From: Coprothermobacterota bacterium
GTDB taxonomy: Bacteria; Caldisericota; JANLFM01
Reading direction: 5' to 3'
DNA: 36,366 nucleotides
Assembly: GCA_026389455.1 (NCBI GenBank)
Contig: JAPLHV010000087.1
Coordinates: forward strand, 1 to 36,366
The notes beneath the pieces were generated by a model. It saw only the letters and a list, made by a program, of their open reading frames with translations, was not told the origin of the DNA and ran no database searches. Shown piece after piece: positions 8,603-17,448 of the stretch. How positions within the stretch are numbered: position 1 is the first letter of the stretch; every line of letters begins with the position of its first letter. Position numbers and translations under genes: made by a program.

Positions 8603-9381
8603 CTGCCAATCGTTTCTGTCAAAGCTGTGGCGCTCCTTTGGCGCCTGGCCATCGCTTCTGTGAAACCTGCGGCCAACCGGTCGCTGCGGACAGTGCAGGA
8701 GCGCCCCCTCCTTCCTCGATTCCCCCCACAGAGTATCGCCCCTCGTCCGCCCGCAAGGTGGGGGTGGCCCTGCTGGTGTTCCTGCTGATCCTGGCCATCG
8801 GCGGGGGAGCGATCTATTGGTTCCTCTGGCCGAAAGGCCCGACTGCAACGGGACCCAGCGCCACCTTTTGGTCCCCTATTCCTACCTCTCCAGACCCTTC
8901 GCCGAGCGCAGCCACCCCGTCCTTCAGCCCCTCGCCGACTCCCACACCCACACCCTCTCCCTCTCCAACTCCCACTCCGTCGCCCTCTCCCACCCCAAGC
9001 CCAACGCCAACACCGACCCCCACACCGACCCCCACCCCGACCCCAACGCCTACGCCTTCCCCCACCCCGACTGCTGATGTGGGTGAGCTTCAGGCGAAGG
9101 TCTACGTGCTCCAGTTTCTAGATGCCATCAAGAACGGCCGCCTCTCCACCGCTGGCCTGATGGTCAGCGAGCGCTTCAAGACGCTGGAACCCTTCTATTT
9201 CTCCGTTCCCTCCGACTACTACGCCAGCCTGGAATATGAGGTCACCAGCACTGAGAAAACGGGCAACACTGTTTGGGTCTATACCCTGGAAAACTGGGCC
9301 GGCGGGCCGGGCGCTTACAAGTACCATGTGATAGCCGGGGCGGAAACCCTTCTCATCGACGAGGTGCAACCGGAGGAGTAA
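8599..9381 (+). CDS. Zinc-ribbon / TM / Pro-Thr-stalk protein with small extracytoplasmic C-terminal domain
   Basis: 260 aa. The N-terminal cytoplasmic zinc ribbon has C7-x2-C10-x10-C21-x2-C24 and closely resembles the two ribbons of the preceding gene. A TM helix covers about 53-76, then a Ser/Pro/Thr repeat stalk (about 97-159), then a compact C-terminal domain of about 100 residues ([18 protein letters not shown] onward) resembling small SnoaL/DUF4878-like folds only in general appearance. With an N-in orientation the C-terminal domain lies outside. Start ATG overlaps the upstream stop as ATGA, so translation is coupled and the products may act together. I do not recognise a named family or a function. 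Confidence 0.8.
   Translation: MTANRFCQSCGAPLAPGHRFCETCGQPVAADSAGAPPPSSIPPTEYRPSSARKVGVALLVFLLILAIGGGAIYWFLWPKGPTATGPSATFWSPIPTSPDPSPSAATPSFSPSPTPTPTPSPSPTPTPSPSPTPSPTPTPTPTPTPTPTPTPTPSPTPTADVGELQAKVYVLQFLDAIKNGRLSTAGLMVSERFKTLEPFYFSVPSDYYASLEYEVTSTEKTGNTVWVYTLENWAGGPGAYKYHVIAGAETLLIDEVQPEE
8934..9069 (+). repeat. Low-complexity Pro-Thr/Pro-Ser coding repeat
   Basis: Six-base-period DNA (CCN-ACN and CCN-TCN codons) encodes the extended stalk of the zinc-ribbon protein. On the opposite strand it gives a spurious Val-Gly repeat frame. Such tracts expand and contract by slippage. Confidence 0.85.
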
Positions 9382-9418
9382 TCACCAAGATGAGAATGGA
9401 GCAAGTTCCGGCTGACCC

Positions 9419-10216
9419 ATGACCGATCCTGGCTACGGATTCTACCTCGCAGGCAGCCTGGCGCTCTTTTTTCTATTGGGACTGCTGTCCGCCTGGAGGC
9501 GCGGCTTCTCCCCGGGAAAGACAGCGCTGATCCTTGGCTTGGTCGTGATCGCCTCGCTGCTGGGCGCCCGTCTTTGGAATGTATTCACCAATCCGGCCTA
9601 CTACACCGCGCAGCCCAATGCCTGGTTCAGTCTTCACTGGACCGGGTTTTCACTCTATGGAGGCTTGCTGCTGGGAGCAAGCGCAGGACTCCTGCTAGCT
9701 CGCGCACTTCGTTGGCCACTGTTGCGGCTGGCAGATGCGCTGGTCCCGGCCGCAGGGGTGGCGATTGCCGTGGCCAAGGTCGGGTGTTTCTTCAACGGCT
9801 GCTGCTACGGGCTGCCTACCAACCTGCCCTGGGGGGTCACCTATCCGGCCGGCAGCCTGCCCTATCTGGATCAGCTCTCCCGCGGCTGGATCCTGTTTTC
9901 AGCGCAATCCCTGCCTATCCATCCCACCCAGCTCTATGAAGCCTTGGCCGGATTACTGGGGGCGGCGGGGGCTTTCTGGCTGCTGGGGAAGAAGCTTCCT
10001 AATGGCGCGGTCTTCTGGTCCTTCGTGATCTGGTTCAGCGCCTGCCGCTGGCTGATTTCCTATTGGCGCGCATCCACCTTGATCCTTCCGGTCCACGAGT
10101 GGCTGGACCCTATCCTCTACGCTTCCTTGATCGTGATCGCTGGAGTGATGCTCTTTCGCAGCATGCGCACGGCGACCCGGATGCCCGTTGAGATGGAATC
10201 TCACCCTATTCGTTGA
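9419..10216 (+). CDS. lgt: Lgt-like prolipoprotein diacylglyceryl transferase family membrane protein, divergent active site
   Basis: 265 aa polytopic membrane protein of the Lgt family, which transfers diacylglycerol to the lipobox cysteine of lipoproteins. Family signs are LGARLWN, SLYGGLLLG, GCFFNGCCYG followed by LPTNLPWGV, and LPIHPTQLYEAL. In E. coli Lgt the equivalent core reads GRIGNFINGE and HGGL. Here the Arg is Lys (AKVGCFFNG), the Glu is Cys, and the His before GGL is Tyr. This matches a common side branch annotated as Lgt whose activity is less certain. Many lipobox proteins are encoded nearby, so a real Lgt role is plausible, but another membrane transferase function is possible. 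Start ATG 37 bases after the previous gene, likely the same operon. Confidence 0.8.
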   Translation: MTDPGYGFYLAGSLALFFLLGLLSAWRRGFSPGKTALILGLVVIASLLGARLWNVFTNPAYYTAQPNAWFSLHWTGFSLYGGLLLGASAGLLLARALRWPLLRLADALVPAAGVAIAVAKVGCFFNGCCYGLPTNLPWGVTYPAGSLPYLDQLSRGWILFSAQSLPIHPTQLYEALAGLLGAAGAFWLLGKKLPNGAVFWSFVIWFSACRWLISYWRASTLILPVHEWLDPILYASLIVIAGVMLFRSMRTATRMPVEMESHPIR

Positions 10217-10401
10217 GTTCGCAACCGATCGTTTCCCGCAACCTGGCGCAAGCCCAGAAAATCCCCGCTGAACGAAATCAACCAACTGATTCGTCCAACC
10301 ACATCACGTAACCAGGCCTTTGCTGCGATCGTCGACTCGTCACTACTGACAAGTGGTGGCAAGCGTGGATCGAAGGAGGAAACAAATGGCGGTACATGGA
10401 T

Positions 10402-10444
10402 GGGGTCAGGCTTGCTTTCCTGACTGAAAGTCGAACCTGACCCC
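10402..10444. repeat. REP-like inverted repeat (GGGGTCAGG ... CCTGACCCC)
   Basis: Nine-base perfect arms at 10402-10410 and 10436-10444 extend with mismatches towards the centre (TTTC/GAAA). It lies in the 273-base gap between the convergent Lgt-like and metallohydrolase genes. The rest of that gap shows no gene. It lacks a U-tract, so it is a repeat rather than a clear terminator. Half-copies occur at 11824-11852, 17573-17585 and 18136-18148. Confidence 0.7.
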
Positions 10445-10489
10445 GAGGAATCACTTTCCAGCGCGATGCTGGTTCGCTATGAGATTACT

Positions 10490-11731
10490 TTAAGGGGTAG
10501 TCATGTAGACAGTATCCGGGATGACGCTCCCCAGCAAGGTGTCGTTCAACTGAGCGTAGGGACCGTCATACTTGGCAGGGGCCAATTGATCGGGTGGGGT
10601 GATCTTGGGCTTGGGGTACCAGGAATAGTCGTCGAGAACAGCCATCCGCTGGCGGATCTCGCTCTTGGAGACATTGATTACCAGGCCGTCGATGGCGATC
10701 GCTACAGGATCTTTATACCAACTGCGAATGTCATTCAAGGCGGGGCCGGTGGTGTCCTCGTTGACCTGGAAGTGGGTGGCCACGCCCAGGCGGGGGGTAG
10801 TTTGGCTGAAAATATAACCGAGCGCTTTCTGTGGTGTGTGAGAACTATTCTGGACAGCCGTTGCGGCCGAGAGCGCTTGCTGCCAATTCGGTTCACCCGG
10901 CTTGATTCCGGAATTTTTCATTGCCCACACATCCGGCGGGACAACCATCTCGTGGATCAGAACGTCCACCCCTTTGGCCTGCTCGACCATGTAGTTGTTC
11001 GGTCTTGTATCACCGGAAAAAACCATCGACAAGCCATTCCATTCCAGCTTGTAGCTGATGCTGCCATTGCGGTCGTGGACTGCCGGGAAATGGGTGATTT
11101 TCACGCCGTTGGCTTCATAGGCGACCCCGCCCACGGTCATATAGGGCAATTCCTTGGCCACGATGTCATACCCGTCCCCGCCAGTCTTTAGCCCTGTGGG
11201 TAGGAAGCTGAAGGCTTCTTCGTGCCACTTCATCAGGCTTTTCAGGTTGGCGGCGAAGGCCACCGTCCCTTCATCGGGAGTGTCGCCGGTGGGTCCGTAC
11301 AGGTAAAGAGGTGTTTTGCGGTCCTGGGAAGGCCCGAAACAGTAAAGGGTGATCAAATCACTGACATGATCCCCGTGCAGATGGGTCAGGAAGACCTTGT
11401 CCATGCGGGAAGGTGGAATCCCCATGGCGACATACTTGGAGGAGACGCCCGATCCGAAGTCGAAAACGAAACTGTCGCCGTTGCCCAATTCCACAAAGAC
11501 GCTGTTGCATTGCTGGGCGATGCGCGGCAGAAACGAGGTTCCCATAAACGAAATCCGCATCTGGTCGGATGCCAGAGCCTCCCCGGGAGTGAACGCTTCC
11601 AACTTTGGGGTGGGTCCGCTGGTGGGAGCGCTGGGAGTGGTGCAGCCACCCAGGAAGATTCCCAAGGTTAGCATCCCAACAATGAGCCCTACCATAATCT
11701 TTTTACCCTTTTGTAGATGAACTTTCTTCAA
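10490..11731 (-). CDS. Metallo-beta-lactamase-fold hydrolase, lipoprotein (RNase Z/arylsulfatase-like)
   Basis: 413 aa. A signal peptide ends in lipobox LGGC with lipidated C30, so it is membrane-anchored outside the cytoplasm. The metal site is well formed: THLHGDH (H117, H119, D121, H122), AVHD (H219), FSGDTRP (D241) and SSHTP (H298), the order found in RNase Z/AtsA-like members. It is probably a di-zinc phosphodiesterase, sulfatase or lactonase acting on an extracellular substrate that I cannot name. Start is TTG at 11731, chosen for the strong AAGGAGGAG four bases upstream. A Ser/Thr/Pro spacer follows the lipid anchor. Confidence 0.88.
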   Translation of the reverse strand: MKKVHLQKGKKIMVGLIVGMLTLGIFLGGCTTPSAPTSGPTPKLEAFTPGEALASDQMRISFMGTSFLPRIAQQCNSVFVELGNGDSFVFDFGSGVSSKYVAMGIPPSRMDKVFLTHLHGDHVSDLITLYCFGPSQDRKTPLYLYGPTGDTPDEGTVAFAANLKSLMKWHEEAFSFLPTGLKTGGDGYDIVAKELPYMTVGGVAYEANGVKITHFPAVHDRNGSISYKLEWNGLSMVFSGDTRPNNYMVEQAKGVDVLIHEMVVPPDVWAMKNSGIKPGEPNWQQALSAATAVQNSSHTPQKALGYIFSQTTPRLGVATHFQVNEDTTGPALNDIRSWYKDPVAIAIDGLVINVSKSEIRQRMAVLDDYSWYPKPKITPPDQLAPAKYDGPYAQLNDTLLGSVIPDTVYMTTP

Positions 11732-11823
11732 TTTACTCCTCCTTGTTATTTGCCACTTTGGCTGATTTTGCGAGCCCTTTTCTACCGGGCTCCTCAGGAT
11801 GAGCCAAGTTGGGCTGGTCTGAT

Positions 11824-11852
11824 CGGGTTGTCAGGAAAGTCAAGCCTGACCC
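11824..11852. repeat. REP-like half hairpin
   Basis: CCTGACCC pairs with an upstream GGGTTGTCAGG, and TCAAGCCTGACCC matches the 10402-10444 element. It lies between two minus-strand lipoprotein genes. Confidence 0.5.
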
Positions 11853-11868
11853 AAAGAAATCATTCAGG

Positions 11869-12291
11869 CTAAGGCGCCGGAGGGGGCGGTGGTAAGTCTG
11901 CCGCCAACCGCACATTTACAGTCCCTGTCATGGCGGGATAAAAGGTGCAGTTGTAGGGGAAGTCTCCCACCTCCAGGAAGGTAGCCCTCCAGGAATCCCC
12001 TGGTTTCAGTATCGGGCTCATCGGGTTCAAGGGGCCGCTCTTGAAGGAGATCTGGTGATTGACCGAATCCTTGTTGATCCAGGTCAGTGAAGACCCTTGT
12101 TCGATGATGACGGGGTTCGGCATGAAGCGAAATTCCACGATGGTCACCGTTGGCTCGCTGGGTGCAGCGGTGAGGGTGGACGGTGACGTGGGACTGCCCG
12201 AAGTCGGGCTGGGCGTGGCGGGGGAACCGCTGCAACCCACCAACAACAGCAAGCTGACGGTTAGGCAACACAATACAGACAGCGTTTTCAT
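11869..12291 (-). CDS. Cupredoxin-like lipoprotein with one copper ligand replaced
   Basis: 140 aa. Signal peptide with lipobox LVGC (C20), a Ser/Thr/Pro linker (to about 48), then one plastocyanin/azurin-type domain: VEFRFMPNPVIIEQG, LTWINKD, VNHQISF, SPILKPGDSW and FPYNCTFYPAMTG. Expected type-1 copper ligands are H79, C115, a second His and M121. The second His position, normally in CTFHP, is Tyr118, so copper binding may be altered or lost. The C-terminus is a Pro-rich tail. Start ATG has AAAGGAGGAG upstream. It is probably an electron carrier or a degenerate binding domain at the membrane surface. Confidence 0.85.
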   Translation of the reverse strand: MKTLSVLCCLTVSLLLLVGCSGSPATPSPTSGSPTSPSTLTAAPSEPTVTIVEFRFMPNPVIIEQGSSLTWINKDSVNHQISFKSGPLNPMSPILKPGDSWRATFLEVGDFPYNCTFYPAMTGTVNVRLAADLPPPPPAP

Positions 12292-12554
12292 GGCACTCCT
12301 CCTTTGATCCCTTCATTCTACCAGTTTCGCGGTGGCTTGAATCTGCAAACCCATGGCCCAACTATCTCCCACTAGACGGGCGCATTACACGATGGCTGTT
12401 GAATTGGCGCCCAGCCGCGAAAACAGCATCTCATCCATCCTTCTCCTCACCAGGCTCACTCTTGCTGAACGATGCTCAATCGTGGAGTAAGGCCGCCAAC
12501 AGGCCTGCAACCCGTCGACGATCGTCTCGAAATATCGGCTCTTTCTCATCCCGA

Positions 12555-13357
12555 GTGGGTAAGGCAGTCAGAGTGAAAAAAGAGGCTTGCCATGTGGAGG
12601 TCTATCCGGGAGTCCTTTTTCGAGAGAACCTTGCGACTTGACCCTCCTTGGAGGATCACAAAGATAGAGTTCCGTGAAGGCAAAGGGATCATCAAGGTAG
12701 ACAACAACAAGCTAGCTTGCGGCAGCTCGATAGCCCCCGGCAGCTCGATAGCCCCCGGCAGGGTGTCCTGGGAGAATGAGGCATCACTATGCCGAGACAG
12801 CCCGTGCGTGGGCGGGTTTGAAACCCGCCCCTACGAGGACCACTCCGGTGTCAAACCATATCGGGGTCGATGAGACCTCAAGAGTAAAAGGGCTTGACTA
12901 TTTAGCCCCCGGCAGGGTGTTCCTGAGATTATCCCTGGGACCGCGGCGCCCCAGTGCGGCAAATCTGAGATCGGACCGTCCTTGTGACTGAGACCGTCCC
13001 TGAGATTGTCGGTTTTCCTGGGACCGCCGCATCCCAGTGCGGCAAGACTCCCTGCCGGGGGCTGTTCTGTGTGCTCTTCCTGGGATGGGACCGTGGCGCC
13101 CCAGTGCGGCATCCGCAGTGATCAGACGGAAGACAACCGCTTTGGGGAGCAACCAGCCCGAGGGTGGCACTCCCGCGGCTATCTGCCCCACTTCGAGACA
13201 GAACACCCTGCCTGGGGCTGTCTAGTCTCAGAACACCCTGCCGGGGGCTGTCTAGTCGAACCGCTTGAGGGGGTTCCCTTTGGAGAAGATCGTATTGTCG
13301 TGGAAAAACCATGCTGCTGCAGGCTGATAGGTTACCCACTTGAAATGAGAAGGAACC
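12555..13357 (+). repeat. Composite interspersed repeat, copy A
   Basis: Aligned by eye with 33085-32504 on the minus strand. Shared blocks in order: GGTAAGGCAGTC (start); GGGATCAT/AAGG/AGAC then ACAACAAG (12686-12714); CTTGCGGCAGCT then AGCCCCCGGCAGGGTGTCC; GAGACAGCCCGTGCG; palindrome GGGCGGGTTTGAAACCCGCC; TACGAGGACCACTCCGG; 18-bp-period CCTGAGATT/CCTGGGACC units with CCAGTGCGGC hairpins (12920-13115); GCAGTGA..GACGGAAG; and a closing CCACTTGAAATGAGAAGGAACC-type end (13337-13357). It carries about 90 extra bases after the first block compared with copy B. Confidence 0.75.
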
Positions 13358-13549
13358 AAAGAAAGCGAATGGCACGGTCAAGAAACAGCAGATTGTGTCC
13401 CGAAACATCCCGATCTGCCGCGGAACGCGGAGGGTGGTCCTCCCTAGAAAGGGACGAGGCCGCCCTGCTCGCAATCGATGAAAATACGGAGATCTGCGGC
13501 TATCTTTCACCCGATCGAGACGATACAATCCAAAGCATAGAAGGGAATC

Positions 13550-13590
13550 GGAGCTATGGGGACAGATTTTCAATCTGTCCCCATAGCTCC
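13550..13590. repeat. Perfect 19-bp inverted repeat with 3-base loop (REP-like, GGGGACAGATT core)
   Basis: Arms at 13550-13568 and 13572-13590 are exact complements around loop TTC. The core GGGGACAGATT recurs at 24614-24624. This sequence type is known from REP elements mobilised by RAYT transposases; no RAYT gene is in the window. It lies about 48 bases before the kinase start, so it would form in that leader if transcription begins upstream. Confidence 0.8.
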
Positions 13591-13637
13591 AGAGGATGAT
13601 TGAATGGAGAATAGACATGCTGTTGCAGGCTGATTAG

Positions 13638-16600
13638 ATGCCACATCCGGAGAAATTGACGGTTGGTTGGGTGGAAAGCTGGGATAAACTCCTCGCTCAG
13701 AACTTACCCTTCAGGATCTTTCTGAAAGGCCGCGACTTAACCTATCTGGACTGTAACGAGAGTTACGCCGCGAATCACGGATTGAAACCCGGCGAGATTA
13801 TCGGCTGCAGCGACTACGACCTCTACCCGCAGGAACTGGCGGAAAAGTACCGGGCGGAAGACCTGCGCATCCTGGAAACCGGCATCTCGGAGACCATCGA
13901 GGTACGTTTCGTCAAGGATGGGCAGGAACACCACGGCCAAACGATCAAATCGCCCTTCCGGGACCAATCCGGCGAGGTGATCGGCATACTCGGCACATTC
14001 TGGGACGTCAGCGAGCTCAAGCGGACCGAAGAGGCACTGCAGAAAAGCGCTCAGCTTCTAAGCGATACCGGGGAAATGGCCCAAGTCGGAGGTTGGGAGC
14101 TTGACCTCTTGACCAATGAGGTCTCATGGACGGAAGAGGTCAGTCGGATTCACGGAGTCGAGTCGGGCTATCGGCCGAAGCTGGAAGAAGCCCTGAATTT
14201 CTATGCGCCTGAATCCAGGCCTGCTTTAGAGGAAGCATTGAAGAAAGCTGCGGAAACGGGCGAACCATACGATCTGGAATCCCTTTTCATTCCTTCAGGC
14301 CACAAAGAGCGGATTTGGGTGCGGTCGCTTGGAAGGACTGTTAATAGTGACGGCAAAATAACAAAACTAGCTGGGACATTTCAGAATATTGATAAATATA
14401 AGCGGGCAGAGGAGAAACTGCGGGAGAGCGAAGCCCGGTTCCGCCGCATGTTTGACCAATCTCCGATTGGTGCGGCGATGGTTTCTCTCGACAACCGCTT
14501 CCTGGTGGTCAATGAGGCTCTGTGCCGTATTACTGGCTATTCGGCGGAGGAACTGACCGCCCGGAGCTTTGTCGACATTACGCATCCCGATGACATCGCC
14601 GCCGACGTGGCCCAAGCAAGGCAGTTGGAGGCCGGCGAGATTGACTGCTTCGACATGGATAAGCGCTATCTGCGCTCAGACGGATCGGTCGTCTGGATTC
14701 ACCTCAACGTTCGCATGATCCGAGACGAGAACGGGCGTGCGGTCTATTTCCTTCCCACGGTGGAAGACATCACCGCGCGCAAGCGGGCGGAGCATGCGCT
14801 GCAGAAGAGCGAGGAGAAGTATCGGACGCTGGTGGAGAACGCCAACGAGGCGATCGTTGTCATCCAGGATGGAGCGCTGAAGTTCGCCAACTCCAAAGCA
14901 AGCAAGCTGTTCGGCTATTCCCTCGAGGAGGCGGTCGGCAAACCCTTTGTCGAATTCATCCACCCCGATAACCGATTGCTGGCGGCCGAGCGCTACCGGA
15001 AACGGCTGGATGGCGAGGTTGCTACGTTGGTGCATCCATTCCGCACGATCCACAAGGATGGCTCAGTCCGCTGGGCGGAGATCAACTCGGTGCTAATCTC
15101 CTGGGAAGACAAGCCAGCCATCATGAGCTATCTGAGCGACATCACCGAGCGCAAGCAGGCCGAGGAGGCGCTGCAAAATGAGCGATCGCTGTTGCGCACC
15201 CTGATTGATAATATTCCAGATTCAATTTATTCCAAAGACTTAGCTTGCCGAAAGACACTTGCCAACCTGACCGAGGTGCGTTATCTGGGAGCGAAATCAG
15301 AATCTGAAGTTTTAGGGAAGGATGACTTTGAGTTTTACCCAAAAGAAATCGCTGAAGGATTCTTTGCTGACGACCAATCAGTGATGCAATCAGGCCAACC
15401 TGTTCTTAACAAAGAAGAATTAGTGATAAATGAGAACGGTCAGAAGCGATGGTTGCTCACATCAAAACTTCCCTTGAAAGATGAAAGTGGAAATATCACG
15501 GGCATTGTCGGAATTGGTCGCGACATCACCAACCGCAAACGGGCTGAGGATGCGCTGCGGGAGAGCGAGCATCGCCTCGCTGACATCATCGACTTCCTGC
15601 CGGATGCCACCTTCGCCGTGAACAAGAAAGGAGAAGTGATTGCCTGGAACCACTCGATGGAGGAGCTGACAGGCGCACTGAAGGAAGAGCTAATCGGGAA
15701 GGGAGATTTTGCCTACGCGGCGCCTTTTTATGGCGAAACCGGACCGATGCTGATTGACCTGATCTTCCGGGACTGGGAAGAGATGAAAGAGAACTACGAC
15801 TATTTGATCAGAAGAGAGGATCAGGTGGTTGCGGAAGCCTTTGTCCCCGCCTTGCGCGGAGGCAAGGGGGCTTATCTCTGGGGAATCGCTGCTCCCTTGT
15901 ATGACAGCAGCGAAGCCATTGTGGGCGCCATTGAATCGCTGCGCGACATCACCGAGCACAAGCAGGCAGAGGTTGAGCTGCGGACAGCGGAAGCGAACTA
16001 TCGCAATTTGTTCGAGCGGGTTCCCTCCGGTCTCTATCGCAGCACGCCGGAAGGCCGCTTTCTGGAGGTGAATCCAGCGATGGCGGATCTATTCGGGTAT
16101 TCATCGGTCCAAGAAATGATGACCTTAGATATCGGCTCCGCGTTTTACCATAGCGCCGAGGAGCGGGGCCAATGGGTGGAGAAGCTGCTGCAGGCCGGGG
16201 AACTGCGAAACACCGAAAACCACTCGTTGCGTAAAGACGGGAGCTCCATGGTTCTGTTGGAGAATTCTCGCGTGGTGCGCGATGAATCAGGAAAGGTATT
16301 ATTTTTCGAGGGCACGCTCACTGACATCACCGACCGCAAGCGGGCTGAGGAAGCCTTGCAGAAGAGCGAGGAGAAGTACCGCCTCCTGATCGAGAACAGC
16401 CACGACATCATCTATACGTTGACGCCAGATGGGGTATTCACCTTCGTTTCCCCTGGTTGGACCGTGCTCCTGGGGCACCCGCCAGATCAGGTCGTGGGGA
16501 GACCATTCCAGCAATTCGTCCATCCGGATGATCTCGAGATGTGTCAGGTATCTCTACAGAAGACGATCGAGACGGGACAACGACAAACGGGCATCGAGTA

Positions 16601-17435
16601 CCGCGTGCAGCACGCCGACGGATCCTGGCGCTGGCACACCTCAAATGGTGTTCCTCTAAAAGACGAGGCAGGCAAGGTTGCTAGTTTCGAGGGCATCGCC
16701 CGCGACATCACCGACCGTAAGCGGCTGGAAGGGGAGATGGATAAGACACGAGCGGATTTCCTCTTCGGCGTCAGCCACGAGCTGAAAACCCCCCTATTCT
16801 TGATGGCTATCAGCTTGGAGATGCTGGAGAATTCTCCCGAATCGGGGCGGGCCAAACGAACCAGAGAATTCATGGAAACATGGAAGCGAAACCTGCACCG
16901 TTTGCGGCATCTCGTCTTTAACATGGTGGACAGCCAGCGGACGCAAACCATGGGCTTTAAGATTGAACGACAGTCGACCGACTTCCGAGCGCTCATCGAG
17001 CGAGTTGTGCAGGAGCAAGAACTGCTCGCTGGGCCCAAGAAAGTCCGCATTACTATGGATTTGGCGCCAATTCCTCCAATGTTCATCGATCCCGAGGCCA
17101 TCTACCGCTTGGTGGAGAATCTGTTGACCAACGCCATCAAGTTCTCCCCCCGCGGCGGCGAGGTCGCCATCCATTTGAAAGAAGAGGATGCACAGGCTGT
17201 CCTTACCGTGAAGGATCAGGGATCTGGCATCTCCGCAGAAGAGCAAAAGGGTCTCTTCCTGCCATTTCAACGAGCTGCCACGGCAGTGCGCAGCGTGATA
17301 CCCGGCACCGGCCTGGGTCTCTATGTGGCCATGATCATCGTGGATGCACACGGCGGAACAATCTCATTACGGAGCAAGGTAGGCAAGGGAACGACCGTCA
17401 CGGCGCGGCTGCCGCTGGGTGAACCAGGGAAATAA
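13638..17435 (+). CDS. Soluble sensor histidine kinase with eight tandem PAS domains
   Basis: 1265 aa, no TM segment or signal peptide, so a cytoplasmic sensor. PAS units at about 12-124, 138-252, 264-378, 390-503, 516-631, 645-771, 784-897 and 910-1024 are each closed by a DIT-x-RKRAEEAL-type linker helix. The HisKA domain has phospho-accepting H1047 in SHELKTP. HATPase_c shows LLTNAIKF (N box), DQGSGIS (G1), PGTGLGLY (G2) and GKGTTVTARLP. The core is paralogous to the kinase at 18782-21277: both share DFLF-VSHELKTPL and VDSQR-x-MGFK. No receiver domain or adjacent response regulator, so it is an orphan kinase. Cofactors of the PAS domains cannot be told from sequence. Start ATG has only a weak upstream GCAGG; a slightly later start is possible. 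Confidence 0.93.
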   Translation: MPHPEKLTVGWVESWDKLLAQNLPFRIFLKGRDLTYLDCNESYAANHGLKPGEIIGCSDYDLYPQELAEKYRAEDLRILETGISETIEVRFVKDGQEHHGQTIKSPFRDQSGEVIGILGTFWDVSELKRTEEALQKSAQLLSDTGEMAQVGGWELDLLTNEVSWTEEVSRIHGVESGYRPKLEEALNFYAPESRPALEEALKKAAETGEPYDLESLFIPSGHKERIWVRSLGRTVNSDGKITKLAGTFQNIDKYKRAEEKLRESEARFRRMFDQSPIGAAMVSLDNRFLVVNEALCRITGYSAEELTARSFVDITHPDDIAADVAQARQLEAGEIDCFDMDKRYLRSDGSVVWIHLNVRMIRDENGRAVYFLPTVEDITARKRAEHALQKSEEKYRTLVENANEAIVVIQDGALKFANSKASKLFGYSLEEAVGKPFVEFIHPDNRLLAAERYRKRLDGEVATLVHPFRTIHKDGSVRWAEINSVLISWEDKPAIMSYLSDITERKQAEEALQNERSLLRTLIDNIPDSIYSKDLACRKTLANLTEVRYLGAKSESEVLGKDDFEFYPKEIAEGFFADDQSVMQSGQPVLNKEELVINENGQKRWLLTSKLPLKDESGNITGIVGIGRDITNRKRAEDALRESEHRLADIIDFLPDATFAVNKKGEVIAWNHSMEELTGALKEELIGKGDFAYAAPFYGETGPMLIDLIFRDWEEMKENYDYLIRREDQVVAEAFVPALRGGKGAYLWGIAAPLYDSSEAIVGAIESLRDITEHKQAEVELRTAEANYRNLFERVPSGLYRSTPEGRFLEVNPAMADLFGYSSVQEMMTLDIGSAFYHSAEERGQWVEKLLQAGELRNTENHSLRKDGSSMVLLENSRVVRDESGKVLFFEGTLTDITDRKRAEEALQKSEEKYRLLIENSHDIIYTLTPDGVFTFVSPGWTVLLGHPPDQVVGRPFQQFVHPDDLEMCQVSLQKTIETGQRQTGIEYRVQHADGSWRWHTSNGVPLKDEAGKVASFEGIARDITDRKRLEGEMDKTRADFLFGVSHELKTPLFLMAISLEMLENSPESGRAKRTREFMETWKRNLHRLRHLVFNMVDSQRTQTMGFKIERQSTDFRALIERVVQEQELLAGPKKVRITMDLAPIPPMFIDPEAIYRLVENLLTNAIKFSPRGGEVAIHLKEEDAQAVLTVKDQGSGISAEEQKGLFLPFQRAATAVRSVIPGTGLGLYVAMIIVDAHGGTISLRSKVGKGTTVTARLPLGEPGK

Positions 17436-17448
17436 TCGGAACAAAATA

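Larger units (their letters stand above)
12292..13637. other. Repeat-filled 1.35-kb divergent intergenic region
   Basis: No convincing gene is present. Small open frames here (for example 12399-12641, 13006-13599) lack family resemblance and run through repeats. The region holds composite repeat copy A (12555-13357), two CCTGCCGGGGCTGTCTAG-type units near 13205-13256, and a perfect hairpin at 13550-13590. About 12310-12554 shows nothing I can name. Confidence 0.7.

Noticed and set aside
8814-9065. Minus-strand Val-Gly repeat protein
   Set aside because: Complement of the Pro-Thr stalk repeat; low complexity with no start signals.
10402-10444. Rho-independent terminator for the convergent genes
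   Set aside because: Good stem but no U-tract on either side; it matches the dispersed REP-like family better.
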